Part shown: in pieces, positions 32,873 through 44,203 of the stretch | Position numbering within the stretch: the first letter of the stretch is position 1 | Layout of the letters: each line of letters starts with the position of its first letter | Assembly: GCA_923172585.1 (NCBI GenBank) | Contig: OV298644.1 | Span: 1,195,427 to 1,259,426, forward strand | DNA from: Haemophilus influenzae | Lineage (GTDB): Bacteria; Pseudomonadota; Gammaproteobacteria; Enterobacterales; Pasteurellaceae | Direction: 5' to 3' | Length of the DNA stretch: 64,000 nucleotides | The notes under the pieces: model-generated | What the model saw: the letters and a program-made list of their open reading frames with translations, nothing else | The model's database searches: none | What the model was told of the DNA's origin: nothing | Program-made: the position numbers and the translations under genes

Positions 32873-33503
32873 TGTGATTTTGAATGATAAAACCTTACCG
32901 ATGTGCTTTAATTTGAGCGTAAATGCTGGCGAACGTGTTGCAATTATTGGCGAAAGTGGCGCGGGGAAAAGTACTTTATTGAATTTAATTGCTGGGTTTG
33001 AATTTCCTGCTCAAGGAGAAATTTGGTTAAACGATAAAAATCATACGCGTAGTGCGCCTTACGAGCGTCCTGTTTCTATGCTATTTCAAGAAAATAACTT
33101 ATTTCCCCATTTGACTGTACAACAAAATCTTGCCTTAGGAATAAAACCCTCTTTAAAATTAACCGCACTTGAGCAGGAAAAAATTGAACAGGCCGCTTGC
33201 TCCGTAGGATTGGGCGATTATTTAGAGCGTTTACCGAATTCTCTTTCTGGGGGGCAAAAACAACGAGTGGCATTGGCGCGTTGTTTGTTGCGAGATAAGC
33301 CAATTTTGTTATTAGATGAGCCTTTTTCTGCATTAGATCAGAAACTTCGGGTAGAAATGCTGGCTTTAATCGCTAAACTTTGTGACGAGAAAGATTTAAC
33401 ATTGCTGCTTGTTACCCACCAACCATCGGAATTAATCGGTTCGATAGATCAGGTGTTAGTGGTGGAAAATGGTCAGATAAGTCAATTACAAAAAGGGGTG
33501 TAA
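32856..33503 (+). CDS. thiQ: Thiamine ABC transporter ATP-binding protein
   Basis: The product has 215 residues from the ATG at 32856, the usual ThiQ length. An in-frame ATG at 32850 is equally possible. Walker A is GESGAGKST, the Q-loop region is LFQENNLF, the signature is [13 protein letters not shown], Walker B is [12 protein letters not shown], and the switch histidine is in LLVTHQ. It overlaps the end of thiP by 17 bp, which suggests coupled translation, and powers thiamine uptake with ThiB and ThiP. Confidence 0.94.
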   Translation: MIYLNNVILNDKTLPMCFNLSVNAGERVAIIGESGAGKSTLLNLIAGFEFPAQGEIWLNDKNHTRSAPYERPVSMLFQENNLFPHLTVQQNLALGIKPSLKLTALEQEKIEQAACSVGLGDYLERLPNSLSGGQKQRVALARCLLRDKPILLLDEPFSALDQKLRVEMLALIAKLCDEKDLTLLLVTHQPSELIGSIDQVLVVENGQISQLQKGV

Positions 33504-33615
33504 AATTAGTTTCATTCATAACGTTGAATTGATTGTTTCTACCATATACACTAATTCATCAATTAAGAAAGTATAAAAAGCGTGGTGTTTTTAACCGCAC
33601 TTTCAAAGGAAAAAC

Positions 33616-34617
33616 ATGTTAGCGGAAAAATTACAAATTAACTCTATTACACCTCATCCAAGTGTAGAATATTGGTCTGTTTGCAAAGTTGAGGCGTTAT
33701 TTGAAACGCCATTTTTGGAATTAGTTTACCGAGCAACGCAAGTTCATCGTAAGCATTTTAATCCTCGCGCGATTCAGTTATCCACGTTAATGTCTATCAA
33801 AACGGGGGGATGCCCAGAAGATTGTAGTTATTGCCCTCAATCAGCCCGTTATCATACTGGCGTACAAAATCAGCAGTTATTAGATGTTGATGAGATCGTC
33901 GCTAAAGCAAAAATTGCGAAAGCGCGTGGTGCAGGGCGTTTCTGTATGGGGGCTGCTTGGCGAGGCCCTAAGCCAAAAGATATTGAGAAAGTCACAGAAA
34001 TTATTAAAGCCGTGAAATCACTTGGTTTAGAAACTTGCGGTACCTTTGGTTTATTGCAAGACGGTATGGCGGAAGATTTAAAAGAAGCTGGATTAGATTA
34101 TTACAATCATAATCTTGATACCGCACCAGAACATTATGCAGAAGTGATTGGTACTCGCCGTTTTGATGATCGCCTTAGCACCTTAGGAAAAGTACGCAAA
34201 GCTGGATTAAAAGTGTGTTGTGGTGGCATTGTGGGGATGAATGAAACTCGCAAAGAACGGGCTGGATTAATCGCGAGCCTTGCAAATCTTGATCCGCAAC
34301 CTGAGTCAGTGCCGATTAATCAACTCGTTAAGGTTGAAGGTACGCCGTTAGCCGATGCGGAAGAATTAGATTGGACGGAGTTTGTGCGAACGATTGCTGT
34401 TGCACGTATTACTATGCCAAAAAGTTATGTTCGTCTTTCTGCAGGTCGCAGTGGTATGACTGAAGAAATGCAAGCGATGTGTTTTATGGCGGGTGCAAAT
34501 TCTATTTTCTATGGCGATAAATTACTTGTTACAGATAATCCAGAAGAAGATGGCGATCAGTTATTGATGGCAAAATTAGATTTAGAGCCAGAAACTGCAG
34601 AAAATAAAAAGTTGTAG
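33616..34617 (+). CDS. bioB: Biotin synthase
   Basis: The product has 333 residues and is a radical-SAM enzyme that inserts sulfur into dethiobiotin. The iron-sulfur binding motif is [11 protein letters not shown] (the CxxxCxxC cysteines near residue 60). Other family blocks are [23 protein letters not shown] and VKVEGTPL. It follows thiQ after a 112-bp gap that contains an uptake-signal-like ACCGCACTTT and has its own ribosome site (AAAGGAAA). No defect is seen. Confidence 0.96.
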   Translation: MLAEKLQINSITPHPSVEYWSVCKVEALFETPFLELVYRATQVHRKHFNPRAIQLSTLMSIKTGGCPEDCSYCPQSARYHTGVQNQQLLDVDEIVAKAKIAKARGAGRFCMGAAWRGPKPKDIEKVTEIIKAVKSLGLETCGTFGLLQDGMAEDLKEAGLDYYNHNLDTAPEHYAEVIGTRRFDDRLSTLGKVRKAGLKVCCGGIVGMNETRKERAGLIASLANLDPQPESVPINQLVKVEGTPLADAEELDWTEFVRTIAVARITMPKSYVRLSAGRSGMTEEMQAMCFMAGANSIFYGDKLLVTDNPEEDGDQLLMAKLDLEPETAENKKL

Positions 34618-34699
34618 TTTGCGTTAGAAAGCTGAGAAATTAAGTATAAATCTATTCCTTTCTTTATTTCATATCTCACAATAATTTTCAATAGCCAAT

Positions 34700-34728
34700 A
34701 AAAAAGCTCCTTGAATATCAAGGAGCTA
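34700..34728 (-). terminator. Terminator for tktA, possibly bidirectional
   Basis: AGCTCCTTGA at 34705-34714 pairs with TCAAGGAGCT at 34718-34727 around a three-base loop. On the minus strand it is followed by a run of Ts (AAAAA at 34701-34705 on the plus strand). It begins 14 bp after the tktA stop. The plus-strand side is followed by AGTTTAGTTT, so it could also end bioB transcripts. Confidence 0.8.
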
Positions 34729-34741
34729 GTTTAGTTTAATC

Positions 34742-36739
34742 TTAAAGAATTTCTTTCGCTTTTGCTACCACGTTTTCAACAGTGAAACCAAAGAGTTTGA
34801 ATAATTGATCTGCTGGTGCGGATTCGCCAAAGCTATTCATACCGACAACACGACCATTGAATCCAACGTATTTATACCAGAAGTCAGCAATACCCGCTTC
34901 AATCGCAACACGTTTGGTTACAGCTGCAGGTAATACACTTTCACGGTACGCTGCATCTTGTTTATCGAAACGGTTAGTACTTGGCATAGAAACTACACGT
35001 ACTTTTTTACCTTCAGCACTTAATGCTTCGGCTGCTTGCACTGCTAATTCCACTTCAGAACCTGTCGCGATGAAAATTAATTCTGGTGTACCTTCGCAGT
35101 CTTTTAACACATAAGCACCACGTTTAACCGCATCTAATTGTGCAGAAGTGCGGTTCATTTGTGCAAGATTTTGACGAGTGAAAATTAACGCACTTGGGCC
35201 ATCTTGACGTTCAACCGCTTGTTGCCATGCGATGGCTGATTCAACTTGGTCACATGGACGCCATGTTTCAAGGTTTGGAATTAAGCGTAGTGAAGCCGTT
35301 TGTTCTACTGGTTGGTGTGTAGGCCCATCTTCGCCTAAACCGATGGAATCGTGGGTATAAACGAATAATGTGCGTTGTTTCATTAATGCTGCCATACGCA
35401 CCGCATTGTGAGCATATTCGTAGAACATTAAGAAGGTTGCGCCGTAAGGAATGAAACCGCCGTGCAAAGCAATACCGTTCATAATGGCAGACATACCAAA
35501 TTCACGAACGCCATAGTTAATGTAGTTACCACCTACGTTTTCGTGCGCACGAATTGGTTTTGAACCACTCCATAAGGTTAAGTTGGAGCTTGCTAAATCT
35601 GCAGAACCACCTAAAAATTCTGGCAATACGTGTGCATAAGCCTCAATGGCATTTTGTGATGCTTTACGGCTTGCAATACTCGCTGGATTTGTTTGTAATT
35701 TTTCGATGAACGCTTTAGATTCTGCCGCCCAGTTTGTTGGTAATTCACCAGAAACACGACGTTTAAATTCTGTTGCTAATTCAGGATAGGCTTTTGCATA
35801 AGCGGCAAATTTTTCTTCCCAAGATTTTTCTGCTGCAGCACCTTTCTCTTTTGCCGACCATTCAGCATAGTATTCAGCTGGAATTTCAAATGGCGCATAT
35901 TCCCAACCAAGTGCTTTGCGGGTTAAAGCGATTTCTTCATCGCCTAATGGCGCACCGTGGCAATCATGAGAACCTGATTTATTTGGAGAACCAAAACCAA
36001 TGATGGTTTTACAAATAATTAACGTTGGTTTTTCTTTTTCTGCTTGAGCAAGAACGGTAGCAGCACGAATTTGCTCTGCATCGTGACCATCTACATTACG
36101 GATTACTTGCCAGCCATAAGCTTCAAAACGCTCGGCAGTGTCATCACTGAACCAGCCATCAACATGACCATCAATGGAAATATTGTTGTCATCGTAGAAT
36201 GCGATTAATTTACCCAGACCTAAGGTTCCTGCTAAAGAGCAAGCCTCGTGAGAAATCCCTTCCATTAAACAACCATCGCCTAAGAACACATAAGTGTGGT
36301 GATCGACAATTTCATGGCCTTCACGGTTAAATTGTCCAGCTAAGGTTTTCTCAGCAATTGCCATACCCACCGCATTAGTGATACCTTGACCTAACGGACC
36401 AGTCGTGGTTTCAACACCAGGGGCATAACCATATTCTGGGTGACCTGGGGTTTTAGAATGTAATTGACGGAATTGTTTTAAATCTTCGATAGAAAGATCA
36501 TAGCCAGTTAAATGTAAAAGACTATAAATCAACATAGAACCATGGCCGTTAGAAAGTACAAAACGATCTCGATCAGCCCATTTAGGATTGGTTGGATTGT
36601 GTTTTAAAAAGTCGCGCCATAACACTTCAGCAATATCCGCCATCCCCATTGGTGCACCAGGGTGACCAGATTTTGCTTTTTGTACAGAATCCATTGCTAA
36701 GACACGAATTGCATTGGCTAATTGTCTACGAGTTGCCAT
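34742..36739 (-). CDS. tktA: Transketolase
   Basis: The product has 665 residues from the ATG at 36737-36739, preceded by AGGAG. An upstream in-frame ATG at 36784 lacks a good site. Thiamine-diphosphate binding residues are in [32 protein letters not shown] (written here as GDGCLMEG then KLIAFYDDN). The pyrimidine-binding half has [21 protein letters not shown] ([14 protein letters not shown]). It transfers two-carbon units in the pentose phosphate pathway and so supplies ribose- and ribulose-phosphates, the precursors of a type b capsule. It is transcribed convergently with bioB. Confidence 0.95.
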   Translation of the reverse strand: MATRRQLANAIRVLAMDSVQKAKSGHPGAPMGMADIAEVLWRDFLKHNPTNPKWADRDRFVLSNGHGSMLIYSLLHLTGYDLSIEDLKQFRQLHSKTPGHPEYGYAPGVETTTGPLGQGITNAVGMAIAEKTLAGQFNREGHEIVDHHTYVFLGDGCLMEGISHEACSLAGTLGLGKLIAFYDDNNISIDGHVDGWFSDDTAERFEAYGWQVIRNVDGHDAEQIRAATVLAQAEKEKPTLIICKTIIGFGSPNKSGSHDCHGAPLGDEEIALTRKALGWEYAPFEIPAEYYAEWSAKEKGAAAEKSWEEKFAAYAKAYPELATEFKRRVSGELPTNWAAESKAFIEKLQTNPASIASRKASQNAIEAYAHVLPEFLGGSADLASSNLTLWSGSKPIRAHENVGGNYINYGVREFGMSAIMNGIALHGGFIPYGATFLMFYEYAHNAVRMAALMKQRTLFVYTHDSIGLGEDGPTHQPVEQTASLRLIPNLETWRPCDQVESAIAWQQAVERQDGPSALIFTRQNLAQMNRTSAQLDAVKRGAYVLKDCEGTPELIFIATGSEVELAVQAAEALSAEGKKVRVVSMPSTNRFDKQDAAYRESVLPAAVTKRVAIEAGIADFWYKYVGFNGRVVGMNSFGESAPADQLFKLFGFTVENVVAKAKEIL

Positions 36740-36784
36740 TTTGTTCTCCTGTGATAATTCGTTTTGAAAAATAATCTTGCGCAT

Positions 36785-37120
36785 TCTACCTTATTTCTGA
36801 AAGAAATTTAGCAAAAATCCGCACTCAATTTAATAGTTTGTGACAATAATCAAATTCTACGATGACATTGATGAAAACGCATACTACTAGATTTTATTGT
36901 CAAATTTACCGCACTTTTTTATCTTTGAGTTTATGATAAGAACAGCGATAATGACTTAAAAAATACTTGTTTTACACCAAATAAGATAACGCCAAATATC
37001 GCTAGGCTTAGCGAAATAATCGTTGCAAGATATCATTGAGTAGTTTTTCTTTAATTATTTTCACTTTTTCAATTCACATCGGTTAAAATCTTTTTAGTCG
37101 CCACAACTTACAGGATTTTT
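36785..37120. other. Intergenic stretch between tktA and serB
   Basis: About 340 bp without a convincing gene. On the minus strand a short hydrophobic stretch (36945-37030, reading LATIISLSLAIFGVILFGV) and an adjacent frame reading KIIKEKLLNDILQRLF could be a relic of a small membrane protein. One ACCGCACTTT uptake signal is present near 36909. In the Rd chromosome, as I recall it, a sugar-acid transport and catabolism cluster lies between these two genes, and it is absent here. Confidence 0.5.
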
Positions 37121-38574
<1,454 letters not shown>

Positions 38575-38869
38575 TTTTTCAAATAAGGGCGAAATGTTGC
38601 CATAGTTTTTTGATAAAACTTGACGAATACCGCTTTCAAGCGTAACATTCGCCCGATTTTTTAACGAGAAGGACACACACTTTGGACAGTCATAGTCGAT
38701 ACCGAATATCGCTCTAGACGCCCGCCTTTTATTATCGGCGTGCGTTCGCCGGTAAATTTACCGTTGTTTCGGCATCTCTTAACGAAAACTTTGCGATTTT
38801 TCACCGCACTTTCGTTTCTTCTTTAATTTGTTCACTGTTAGCTGTTCATAATCCTATAAGGAGTATGAA
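38575..38869 (+). promoter_or_regulatory. Structured leader ahead of corA
   Basis: The 295 bp between yajQ and corA have no gene but several paired segments. GGGCGAAATGTT (from 38587) can pair with AACATTCGCCC (about 38645-38655). CGCCCGCC pairs imperfectly with GGCGTGCG around 38708-38732. GGTAAATTTACC near 38751 is a perfect palindrome. The first paired segment ends in a T-rich tract (GATTTTTTAAC) and could be the terminator of yajQ. The rest may be a corA leader. An uptake signal (ACCGCACTTT) lies near 38802. Confidence 0.45.
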
Positions 38870-39817
38870 ATGATCAACGCGTTTGCTATCAATGATTCCC
38901 GCTTGGTTCGTATTGACGAAGACCAAACTGATCTCAATACTGCCATTTGGCTTGATTTACTTGAGCCAACAGGCGAAGAACGTGAAATGCTACAAGAAGG
39001 TTTAGGCCAGAGCCTAGCATCTTTTCTAGAACTGGAAGATATCGAAGCTTCCGCCCGTTTCTTTGAAGACGAAGATGGTTTACACCTTCACTCATTTTTT
39101 TATTGCGAAGATGAAGACAATTATGCTGATTTAGCGAGCGTCGCTTTTACTATTCGTGATGGTCGTTTATTTACGTTGCGAGATCGCGAGCTACCAGCAT
39201 TCCGTTTATATCGTATGCGTTCACGTAGCCAGCGTTTATTAGAATGTAATTCTTATGAAGTTTTGCTAGATTTATTTGAAACGAAAATTGAGCAATTAGC
39301 GGACGTGATTGAAAATATTTATGCAGATTTGGAAGAGTTAAGTCGCGTTATTTTAAACGGAAAACAAGATGAAGCCTTTGATGAAGCATTAAATACACTC
39401 ACGGAACAAGAAGATACGAGCTCAAAAGTTCGTTTGTGCTTGATGGATACTCAACGTGCATTAGGTTTCTTGGTTCGCAAAACTCGCTTACCAACTAATC
39501 AGTTAGAACAAGCACGAGAAATCTTACGAGATATTGAATCTTTGCAACCGCATAATGAATCATTATTCCAAAAAGTAAACTTTTTAATGCAAGCTGCAAT
39601 GGGTTACATCAATATTGAACAGAACAAAATTATGAAATTCTTCTCGGTTGTTTCTGTGATGTTCCTTCCTGCAACATTAGTTGCATCCACTTATGGTATG
39701 AACTTTGATTTTATGCCTGAATTACATTTTAAATATGGCTATCCAATGGCAATTGGATTAATGATCGCAGCCGCACTGACACCATATATTTATTTTAGAA
39801 GAAAAGGATGGTTATGA
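38870..39817 (+). CDS. corA: Magnesium/cobalt transporter CorA
   Basis: The product has 315 residues. A long acidic cytoplasmic domain is followed by two C-terminal membrane helices (about 255-275 and 287-308). The first helix ends in the CorA selectivity signature YGMNF, followed by the acidic loop [11 protein letters not shown]. It is the main constitutive Mg2+ channel. Its TGA overlaps the start region of the next gene, so the two are translationally coupled. Confidence 0.95.
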   Translation: MINAFAINDSRLVRIDEDQTDLNTAIWLDLLEPTGEEREMLQEGLGQSLASFLELEDIEASARFFEDEDGLHLHSFFYCEDEDNYADLASVAFTIRDGRLFTLRDRELPAFRLYRMRSRSQRLLECNSYEVLLDLFETKIEQLADVIENIYADLEELSRVILNGKQDEAFDEALNTLTEQEDTSSKVRLCLMDTQRALGFLVRKTRLPTNQLEQAREILRDIESLQPHNESLFQKVNFLMQAAMGYINIEQNKIMKFFSVVSVMFLPATLVASTYGMNFDFMPELHFKYGYPMAIGLMIAAALTPYIYFRRKGWL

Positions 39818-40362
39818 TGGAATTATCCCAAACCGCATTATTTATCGGATCAATTATTAATCTTTACGCACTTGTATTAATCTTACGAGCTTGGTTGCAG
39901 TTTGCTCGTGTGGATTATTACAGTCCTGTTTCAACATTTGCAGTCAAAATGACTGATCCAGTATTAAAACCTCTGCGTAAAGTTATGCCAACGGTAAAAA
40001 ATATTGATACTTCCGCATTACTGCTTGTATTTATTATTGGTATGTTAAAAGGTATTATTTATTTTGGCTTATCAGTAAATGTACTCTTAGTATTGGGCGT
40101 ATTAACTGTATTGAAAAGCATTGGTTTAGCTATTTTCTATGTGCTTTTTATTGGGGCTGTTTTAAGTTGGTTTAATAGAGGTAATAATTCTATAAGTTAT
40201 GCCTTTTATCAACTCTCCGAACCACTTTTAAAACCAATCCGTCGATTATTACCTACATTAGGAATGATTGATTTTTCTCCGATGGTCGTTGTGTTTATCT
40301 TATTATTTTTAAACAATTTTATGCTTGATCTTCTAGGCGGACTTTGGATTATCTCTGGTTAG
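39814..40362 (+). CDS. yggT: YggT-family membrane protein
   Basis: The product has about 182 residues. It contains the YggT repeat twice: an [36 protein letters not shown]-type half and a second SWFNRGNN...[24 protein letters not shown] half, each ending in a membrane segment. It is an integral membrane protein implicated in osmotic or envelope homeostasis in other bacteria. Its start overlaps the corA stop (ATGA). Several ATGs lie close together (39808, 39814, 39817), so the exact start is uncertain. Confidence 0.88.
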   Translation: MMELSQTALFIGSIINLYALVLILRAWLQFARVDYYSPVSTFAVKMTDPVLKPLRKVMPTVKNIDTSALLLVFIIGMLKGIIYFGLSVNVLLVLGVLTVLKSIGLAIFYVLFIGAVLSWFNRGNNSISYAFYQLSEPLLKPIRRLLPTLGMIDFSPMVVVFILLFLNNFMLDLLGGLWIISG

Positions 40363-40416
40363 ATATTCATATTCCTTATTTGAATATTGCTTTATAAAAA
40401 TATTGAAGATTTAGTT

Positions 40417-40450
40417 GGTAAGAATAGTATTTTCTATTCTTACCTTTTTA
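40417..40450 (+). terminator. Terminator of the corA-yggT operon
   Basis: GGTAAGAATAG at 40417-40427 pairs perfectly with CTATTCTTACC at 40434-40444 and is followed by TTTTTA. It is a strong factor-independent terminator 55 bp after the yggT stop. Confidence 0.85.
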
Positions 40451-40542
40451 TTTCGTTTTTAGAGGTTTTTGATTTTTATAATTCTTATAAAAGATATAAA
40501 ATTCTTTTATAAAAATAAGGGGAAGTTTATTTACATTGACAT

Positions 40543-41379
40543 TTAAATAGCAGAATTTATTGTCCTATTACCTAAAGTACCATCATCAATCGCTTCTTTT
40601 GGCGTCCCAATAACTTCGGCGATTTTCTCTCCATTTTTAAAAAACACAAATCCACCATTTTCCATTTTTGTCCAAGATTCATTTTTGGTTAAAGGAAATG
40701 TTGTGATGATATTGACCTTATCTCCTGCTTTTGCATAATAGCTAAAATCAATTACTCCATCATCATCAATACGGTGAGCTTTGCCAAAAGGTGCTTTTCG
40801 CATAACATAATGTAAGTTTGTTGAGCAATGTGCAATCATCCACTCGCCATTAGAAAGAATGAAATTAAACGTACCGTGTTGAGCAAGTTCTTTTGTTACT
40901 TTTTGAATTGCTTCAAAAATTTCCATTTCACTTGGTTTTTTGCGGAAAGTGTTTTTAAGATATTCAGCCATATAACAGAAAGCAGCTTCAGAATCTGTAG
41001 AACCTATTGGCTGTAAAAAATGATCTGTCATATCTGGTAAGTTTTTTAAATTACCATTATGCGCAAAAACCCAGTTTTGTCCCCAAATTTCACGAATGAA
41101 CGGATGGGTGTTTTCAATATTGACTTCGCCTTGTGTTGCTTTACGAATATGTGCAATAACATTAAGAGATTTAATATTATATTGTTTTATACAATCTGCG
41201 ATGGGGGAAAGACTGGCTGCTTGATTATCACGAAAAATACGTACACCACGTCCTTCAAAAAACGCGATTCCAAAGCCATCTGAATGGCAATCTGTTAAAC
41301 CTGCACGACGACGGAAACCTTCAAAAGAAAAAACAATATCCGTTGGCGTATTACAATTCATTCCGAGTAATTGACACAT
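40543..41379 (-). CDS. Class II glutamine amidotransferase (YafJ-like)
   Basis: The product has 278 residues when started at the ATG 41377-41379. That start puts the catalytic cysteine directly after the methionine (MCQLLGMN), as an Ntn-hydrolase requires. The longer open frame to 41427 would bury it. Other family features are FGIAFFEGRGVRIFRD, NTHPFIRE, WVFAHNGNL and STDSEAAFCYM. It hydrolyses glutamine, but the acceptor substrate is unknown for this family. It stands alone, convergent with yggT. Confidence 0.9.
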   Translation of the reverse strand: MCQLLGMNCNTPTDIVFSFEGFRRRAGLTDCHSDGFGIAFFEGRGVRIFRDNQAASLSPIADCIKQYNIKSLNVIAHIRKATQGEVNIENTHPFIREIWGQNWVFAHNGNLKNLPDMTDHFLQPIGSTDSEAAFCYMAEYLKNTFRKKPSEMEIFEAIQKVTKELAQHGTFNFILSNGEWMIAHCSTNLHYVMRKAPFGKAHRIDDDGVIDFSYYAKAGDKVNIITTFPLTKNESWTKMENGGFVFFKNGEKIAEVIGTPKEAIDDGTLGNRTINSAI

Positions 41380-41462
41380 AACTTTAATTAGATATAACCT
41401 CACAATATGTGAGCGATTTAACACCATTATAGGGAGAATATCAAGAGAGATTTAATGAATTT

Positions 41463-41615
41463 TTATGTTGTATAGATATTAATGATAGAAATCTTATTTA
41501 ATCTATTATTCTTTAAAAATCGAGATTTAACAGTCTTTTTCGACTGATGTGTTGTAGTACAAGCAAATAAACTCACAAGGAACCCCACAAACAACGCCAT
41601 CTTTAATTTATTCAT
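41463..41615 (-). CDS. Possible small lipoprotein
   Basis: A 50-codon frame starts at the ATG 41613-41615 (MNKLKMALFVGFLVSLFAC). Two lysines, a hydrophobic core and LFAC form a plausible lipoprotein signal with the cysteine at residue 19. The mature part would be about 32 residues, threonine-, lysine- and asparagine-rich (TTTHQSKK). I see no strong ribosome site. It is shorter than common annotation cut-offs. It could be an entericidin-like or other small envelope lipoprotein, or a chance frame. Confidence 0.45.
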   Translation of the reverse strand: MNKLKMALFVGFLVSLFACTTTHQSKKTVKSRFLKNNRLNKISIINIYTT

Positions 41616-42113
41616 AAATACAAAATTATGAGAAATAAGAAGTACGTATAATAGAGGAAATTGGGGGCTATGTAACTAATCCTTAAAGTTATAGAGAATA
41701 TTCATACAATCTTTTGCATATTTAAAATAACGATAAAAAGAGCTTAATTACAAGGAAATATCACGAACAAGCGGAGATTGATGGAATAGAAGTAATGTAT
41801 GTGATTGATTGTTGCGATAAATCCAAAAACCTTGAAAATTTTGACCGCACTTTTTGTGTTGAAAACTTATACTGACGCACATTTTCTAACTCGTGCCTTG
41901 GAAATTAAATAAAGTGCGGTGAGTTTTTGAGATGTTTTAGTGGAATTAGGCACAAGATTGAAAGTTTACGTCATCAAAGGAAAAATAGGCTAAATGCCAT
42001 TTAGGTTAGTAAAATACGATAATATTCAGATTAAATTTGTTATTTTCTTCATAAATGGTAAATACATTTGAATCAAAATAATTTAAGTTCTGATTGAATT
42101 TTATTTTCTACAG
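41616..42113. other. Intergenic stretch with two opposed uptake signals
   Basis: About 500 bp without a clear gene. Two uptake signals in opposite orientation, ACCGCACTTT near 41845 and AAAGTGCGGT near 41912, are too far apart for a tight hairpin. A plus-strand frame at about 41735-41872 reads EQAEIDGIEVMYVIDCCDKS and has a protein-like composition without a start, so it may be the vestige of a lost gene. Confidence 0.4.
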
Positions 42114-42449
42114 CTAATTTTTCCATTCGATCATTTGTTCAATCAATAAAATTAATTTTTTTCTTTCCATATCATCTAATTGATTTAATAATCGATCAAG
42201 TTGATAAATTTGATCCGATGATTGCAAACTACTATCTGTGATCAAATCGGACACACGGCATTGAAACAGTGTTGCAAATTCACATAAACGCTCTACATTT
42301 AATGCAATCCTACCACGCTCCATTCTAGAAATGGCATCATTGCTTAATCCCAATATTTCTGCCACCTTTGCTTGTGATAAACCTGAGGCCTTCCGATATT
42401 TTGCAATAGAAGCTCCCACTTGTTTATTTATATCAACTTTATCTTTCAC
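42114..42449 (-). CDS. XRE-family helix-turn-helix regulator
   Basis: The product has 111 residues. Residues 10-65 form a Cro/C1-type DNA-binding domain: IAKYRKASGLSQAKVAEILGLS then ISRMERGRIALNVERLCEFATLF. The C-terminal 40 residues are helical (LDRLLNQLDDMERKK). It is transcribed divergently from the small gene at 42648, whose upstream region it probably binds. Genes of this type are common as controllers of small accessory or phage-derived cassettes. Confidence 0.85.
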   Translation of the reverse strand: MKDKVDINKQVGASIAKYRKASGLSQAKVAEILGLSNDAISRMERGRIALNVERLCEFATLFQCRVSDLITDSSLQSSDQIYQLDRLLNQLDDMERKKLILLIEQMIEWKN

Positions 42450-42647
42450 GCCATTTTATTTATTTCATTTTTGAATGGAACGAGTATAGACATTCACTAT
42501 TCAATAAAAAGAGAATTAAAATCTTTCAATAAAGAGTTAAATTCTTACAATAAGCGAGATTTTATACAAAATGTTTTTTTTGCCCGAATCAACCGTGCAG
42601 ATACTTCACATAAAATACGTGCATATATTGAAATCAAGAGAATAATT

Positions 42648-42962
42648 ATGTCGAACAAACACGAAAAACTAGCTGAACGTTTAGCTTCAAACTGGAGAAA
42701 TGATGATGAAGATAAAGTTGATGAGTTAATGAAATATTTTGATATCAGCTCTCAAGAATCACACTTATTAAAATTAAAATCTGTGATGGAGAAATTTAAT
42801 AATGCATTAGAAATGATATTTCCTAAACGTAAAAATAAGGAAATAGAAATAAATGAAAATGAGTCTTTATTTTCTAATATTTGGGAGTTGAATTTATCAT
42901 CATTAGAAAGACGCAAACAAAACAATGAACAAATAAAAAAGTTATTTCCTTGGTTAAACTAG
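42648..42962 (+). CDS. Hypothetical protein next to the XRE regulator
   Basis: The product has 104 residues from the ATG at 42648. The frame is open further upstream to 42420, but that part is poor protein-like sequence overlapping the divergent regulator. It is charged and helical (HEKLAERLASNWRNDDEDKVDELMKYF), with two repeated KRKNKE / RRKQNNEQIKK basic patches. I recognise no domain. A good terminator follows at 42981. The divergent arrangement suggests control by the XRE protein. Confidence 0.6.
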   Translation: MSNKHEKLAERLASNWRNDDEDKVDELMKYFDISSQESHLLKLKSVMEKFNNALEMIFPKRKNKEIEINENESLFSNIWELNLSSLERRKQNNEQIKKLFPWLN

Positions 42963-42980
42963 TATGTAATAAGAAACAAG

Positions 42981-43008
42981 AAACCCATTGAACTACCCAA
43001 TGGGTTTT
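42981..43008 (+). terminator. Terminator after the hypothetical gene
   Basis: AAACCCATTG at 42981-42990 pairs with CAATGGGTTT at 42998-43007, ending in TTTT. It begins 19 bases after the stop at 42962. Confidence 0.8.
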
Positions 43009-43076
43009 CGTTTGAAGTTTACAAAAAAATCAATCTATATAACAATAATTCTATATTGATTATATCGGAGCCTATT

Positions 43077-43733
43077 ATGTCACTGACAGAACAATTAGAA
43101 AATTTAAACGATTACTACAAAGAAAATCGTGATACCTTTAACGATAACTTTCGCTTAAAAATGCACCGTACATTAAGCTGGTTAAAAAAAGCCAATGAAG
43201 AAGAGAACTTAGACTTCAAATTTATCGCACTTTGGATTGCCTTCAATGCAGCTTATGCTGATGAGTTAAGTAAAGAAGAAATTGAACGTAAGGTATTTCA
43301 TCAATTTATTATTCGCCTTTGTGAATTGGATTCTGAACATCTACTTTATGGAATTATTTGGGATGAATTTCCTGGTACAGTGAAAGCTCTACTAGATACG
43401 CCTTATACATTCCAACCATTTTGGGATGCTCATAATGGTCTATTAGCAGGAAAAGAATGGAAAGCAATGTTTTCTGCCACTAAGAAAAAAGCCCATTTTG
43501 CTTTTGAAGAACAAAAAACAGCAGAAGTATTGGAAGTGGTATTTGGGCATTTATACACATTGAGAAATCAGCTTATACATGGCGGAGCTACTTATGAAAG
43601 TAGTACCAACCGCAAACAGTTAGAAGAAGCCTGTGCATTACTGTCATTATTCGTACCTGCAATGGTAAAAATTATGTTGCGTAATGATTCTGAGCCGAGT
43701 TGGGGAAAACCTTTTTATCCTGTTATAAAATAA
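43077..43733 (+). CDS. HEPN-like protein
   Basis: The product has 218 residues, started at the ATG 43077 because GGAG lies 9 bp upstream. It is all-helical. Near its C-terminus it has LRNQLIHGGATYES, which fits the R-x4-H motif of HEPN-type proteins, many of them RNases in toxin-antitoxin or anti-phage systems. An aromatic, acidic stretch (FIALWIAFNAAYADELSKEE) is typical of the HEPN-like families annotated in bacterial accessory regions. Function is unknown. It is bounded by a terminator upstream and an insertion-sequence relic downstream. Confidence 0.6.
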   Translation: MSLTEQLENLNDYYKENRDTFNDNFRLKMHRTLSWLKKANEEENLDFKFIALWIAFNAAYADELSKEEIERKVFHQFIIRLCELDSEHLLYGIIWDEFPGTVKALLDTPYTFQPFWDAHNGLLAGKEWKAMFSATKKKAHFAFEEQKTAEVLEVVFGHLYTLRNQLIHGGATYESSTNRKQLEEACALLSLFVPAMVKIMLRNDSEPSWGKPFYPVIK

Positions 43734-43739
43734 ATTTAG

Positions 43740-44140
43740 GGACTGTGCTATATAACCAGACCAAATTTCCCTTAACTAATTGTTTTAAAATGGAAATTTG
43801 AGATTTTATTTCACCGTTGTTAAAACGCCATTCACATTCCTTTAAATATAGCTCAAAATTCTCTTTGGGAATGCCATTAAACTTGCGTCAATGGCATTTT
43901 GCTTGATTCCAAAAATTCTAAATTCCGTTTACGTGGTTGTGATTTTCAGTAAAATGCGAGCTGTGATTAATGCCGAAAATGGCTAAATTCATTGACATCA
44001 AGCATATTATAACTACGAAAGATATTCGTATACATAATGCTATCAGGCTTAACTTTCCCTCGGATAATTGACAATAATGTCGCTGATTGCGCATTAGGGA
44101 CAACGATTTCCTTTTAGAAGCCTGAATACCGCGACTTTTT
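43740..44140 (-). mobile_element. IS1595-family transposase relic
   Basis: Minus-strand frames contain INHSSHFTENHNHVNGI, matching the C-terminal transposase block seen in the IS1016 at 12425 (INHSELFAVKQNHINGI). In neighbouring frames are SIMYTNIFRSYNMLDVNEFSHF and KECEWRFN-like pieces. Several frameshifts and the lack of an N-terminal half show it is a dead remnant. The left edge (GGGACTGTGCTATA) may be a degenerate end repeat. It is related to IS1016 but distinct. Confidence 0.7.
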
Positions 44141-44203
44141 CTCATTGGTTTATTCTAACCTAAATGGGATTTTTAGGCGTTATCTAGTACAGCCTCAAGA
44201 TTT

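Noticed and set aside
41845-41922. Opposed uptake signals as a terminator
   Set aside because: The two signals are about 60 bp apart and no gene ends just before them, so a functional terminator hairpin is unlikely.
42420-42647. N-terminal extension of the 42648 gene
   Set aside because: The longer frame overlaps the divergent XRE gene and its translation is low-complexity; the ATG at 42648 starts the protein-like part.
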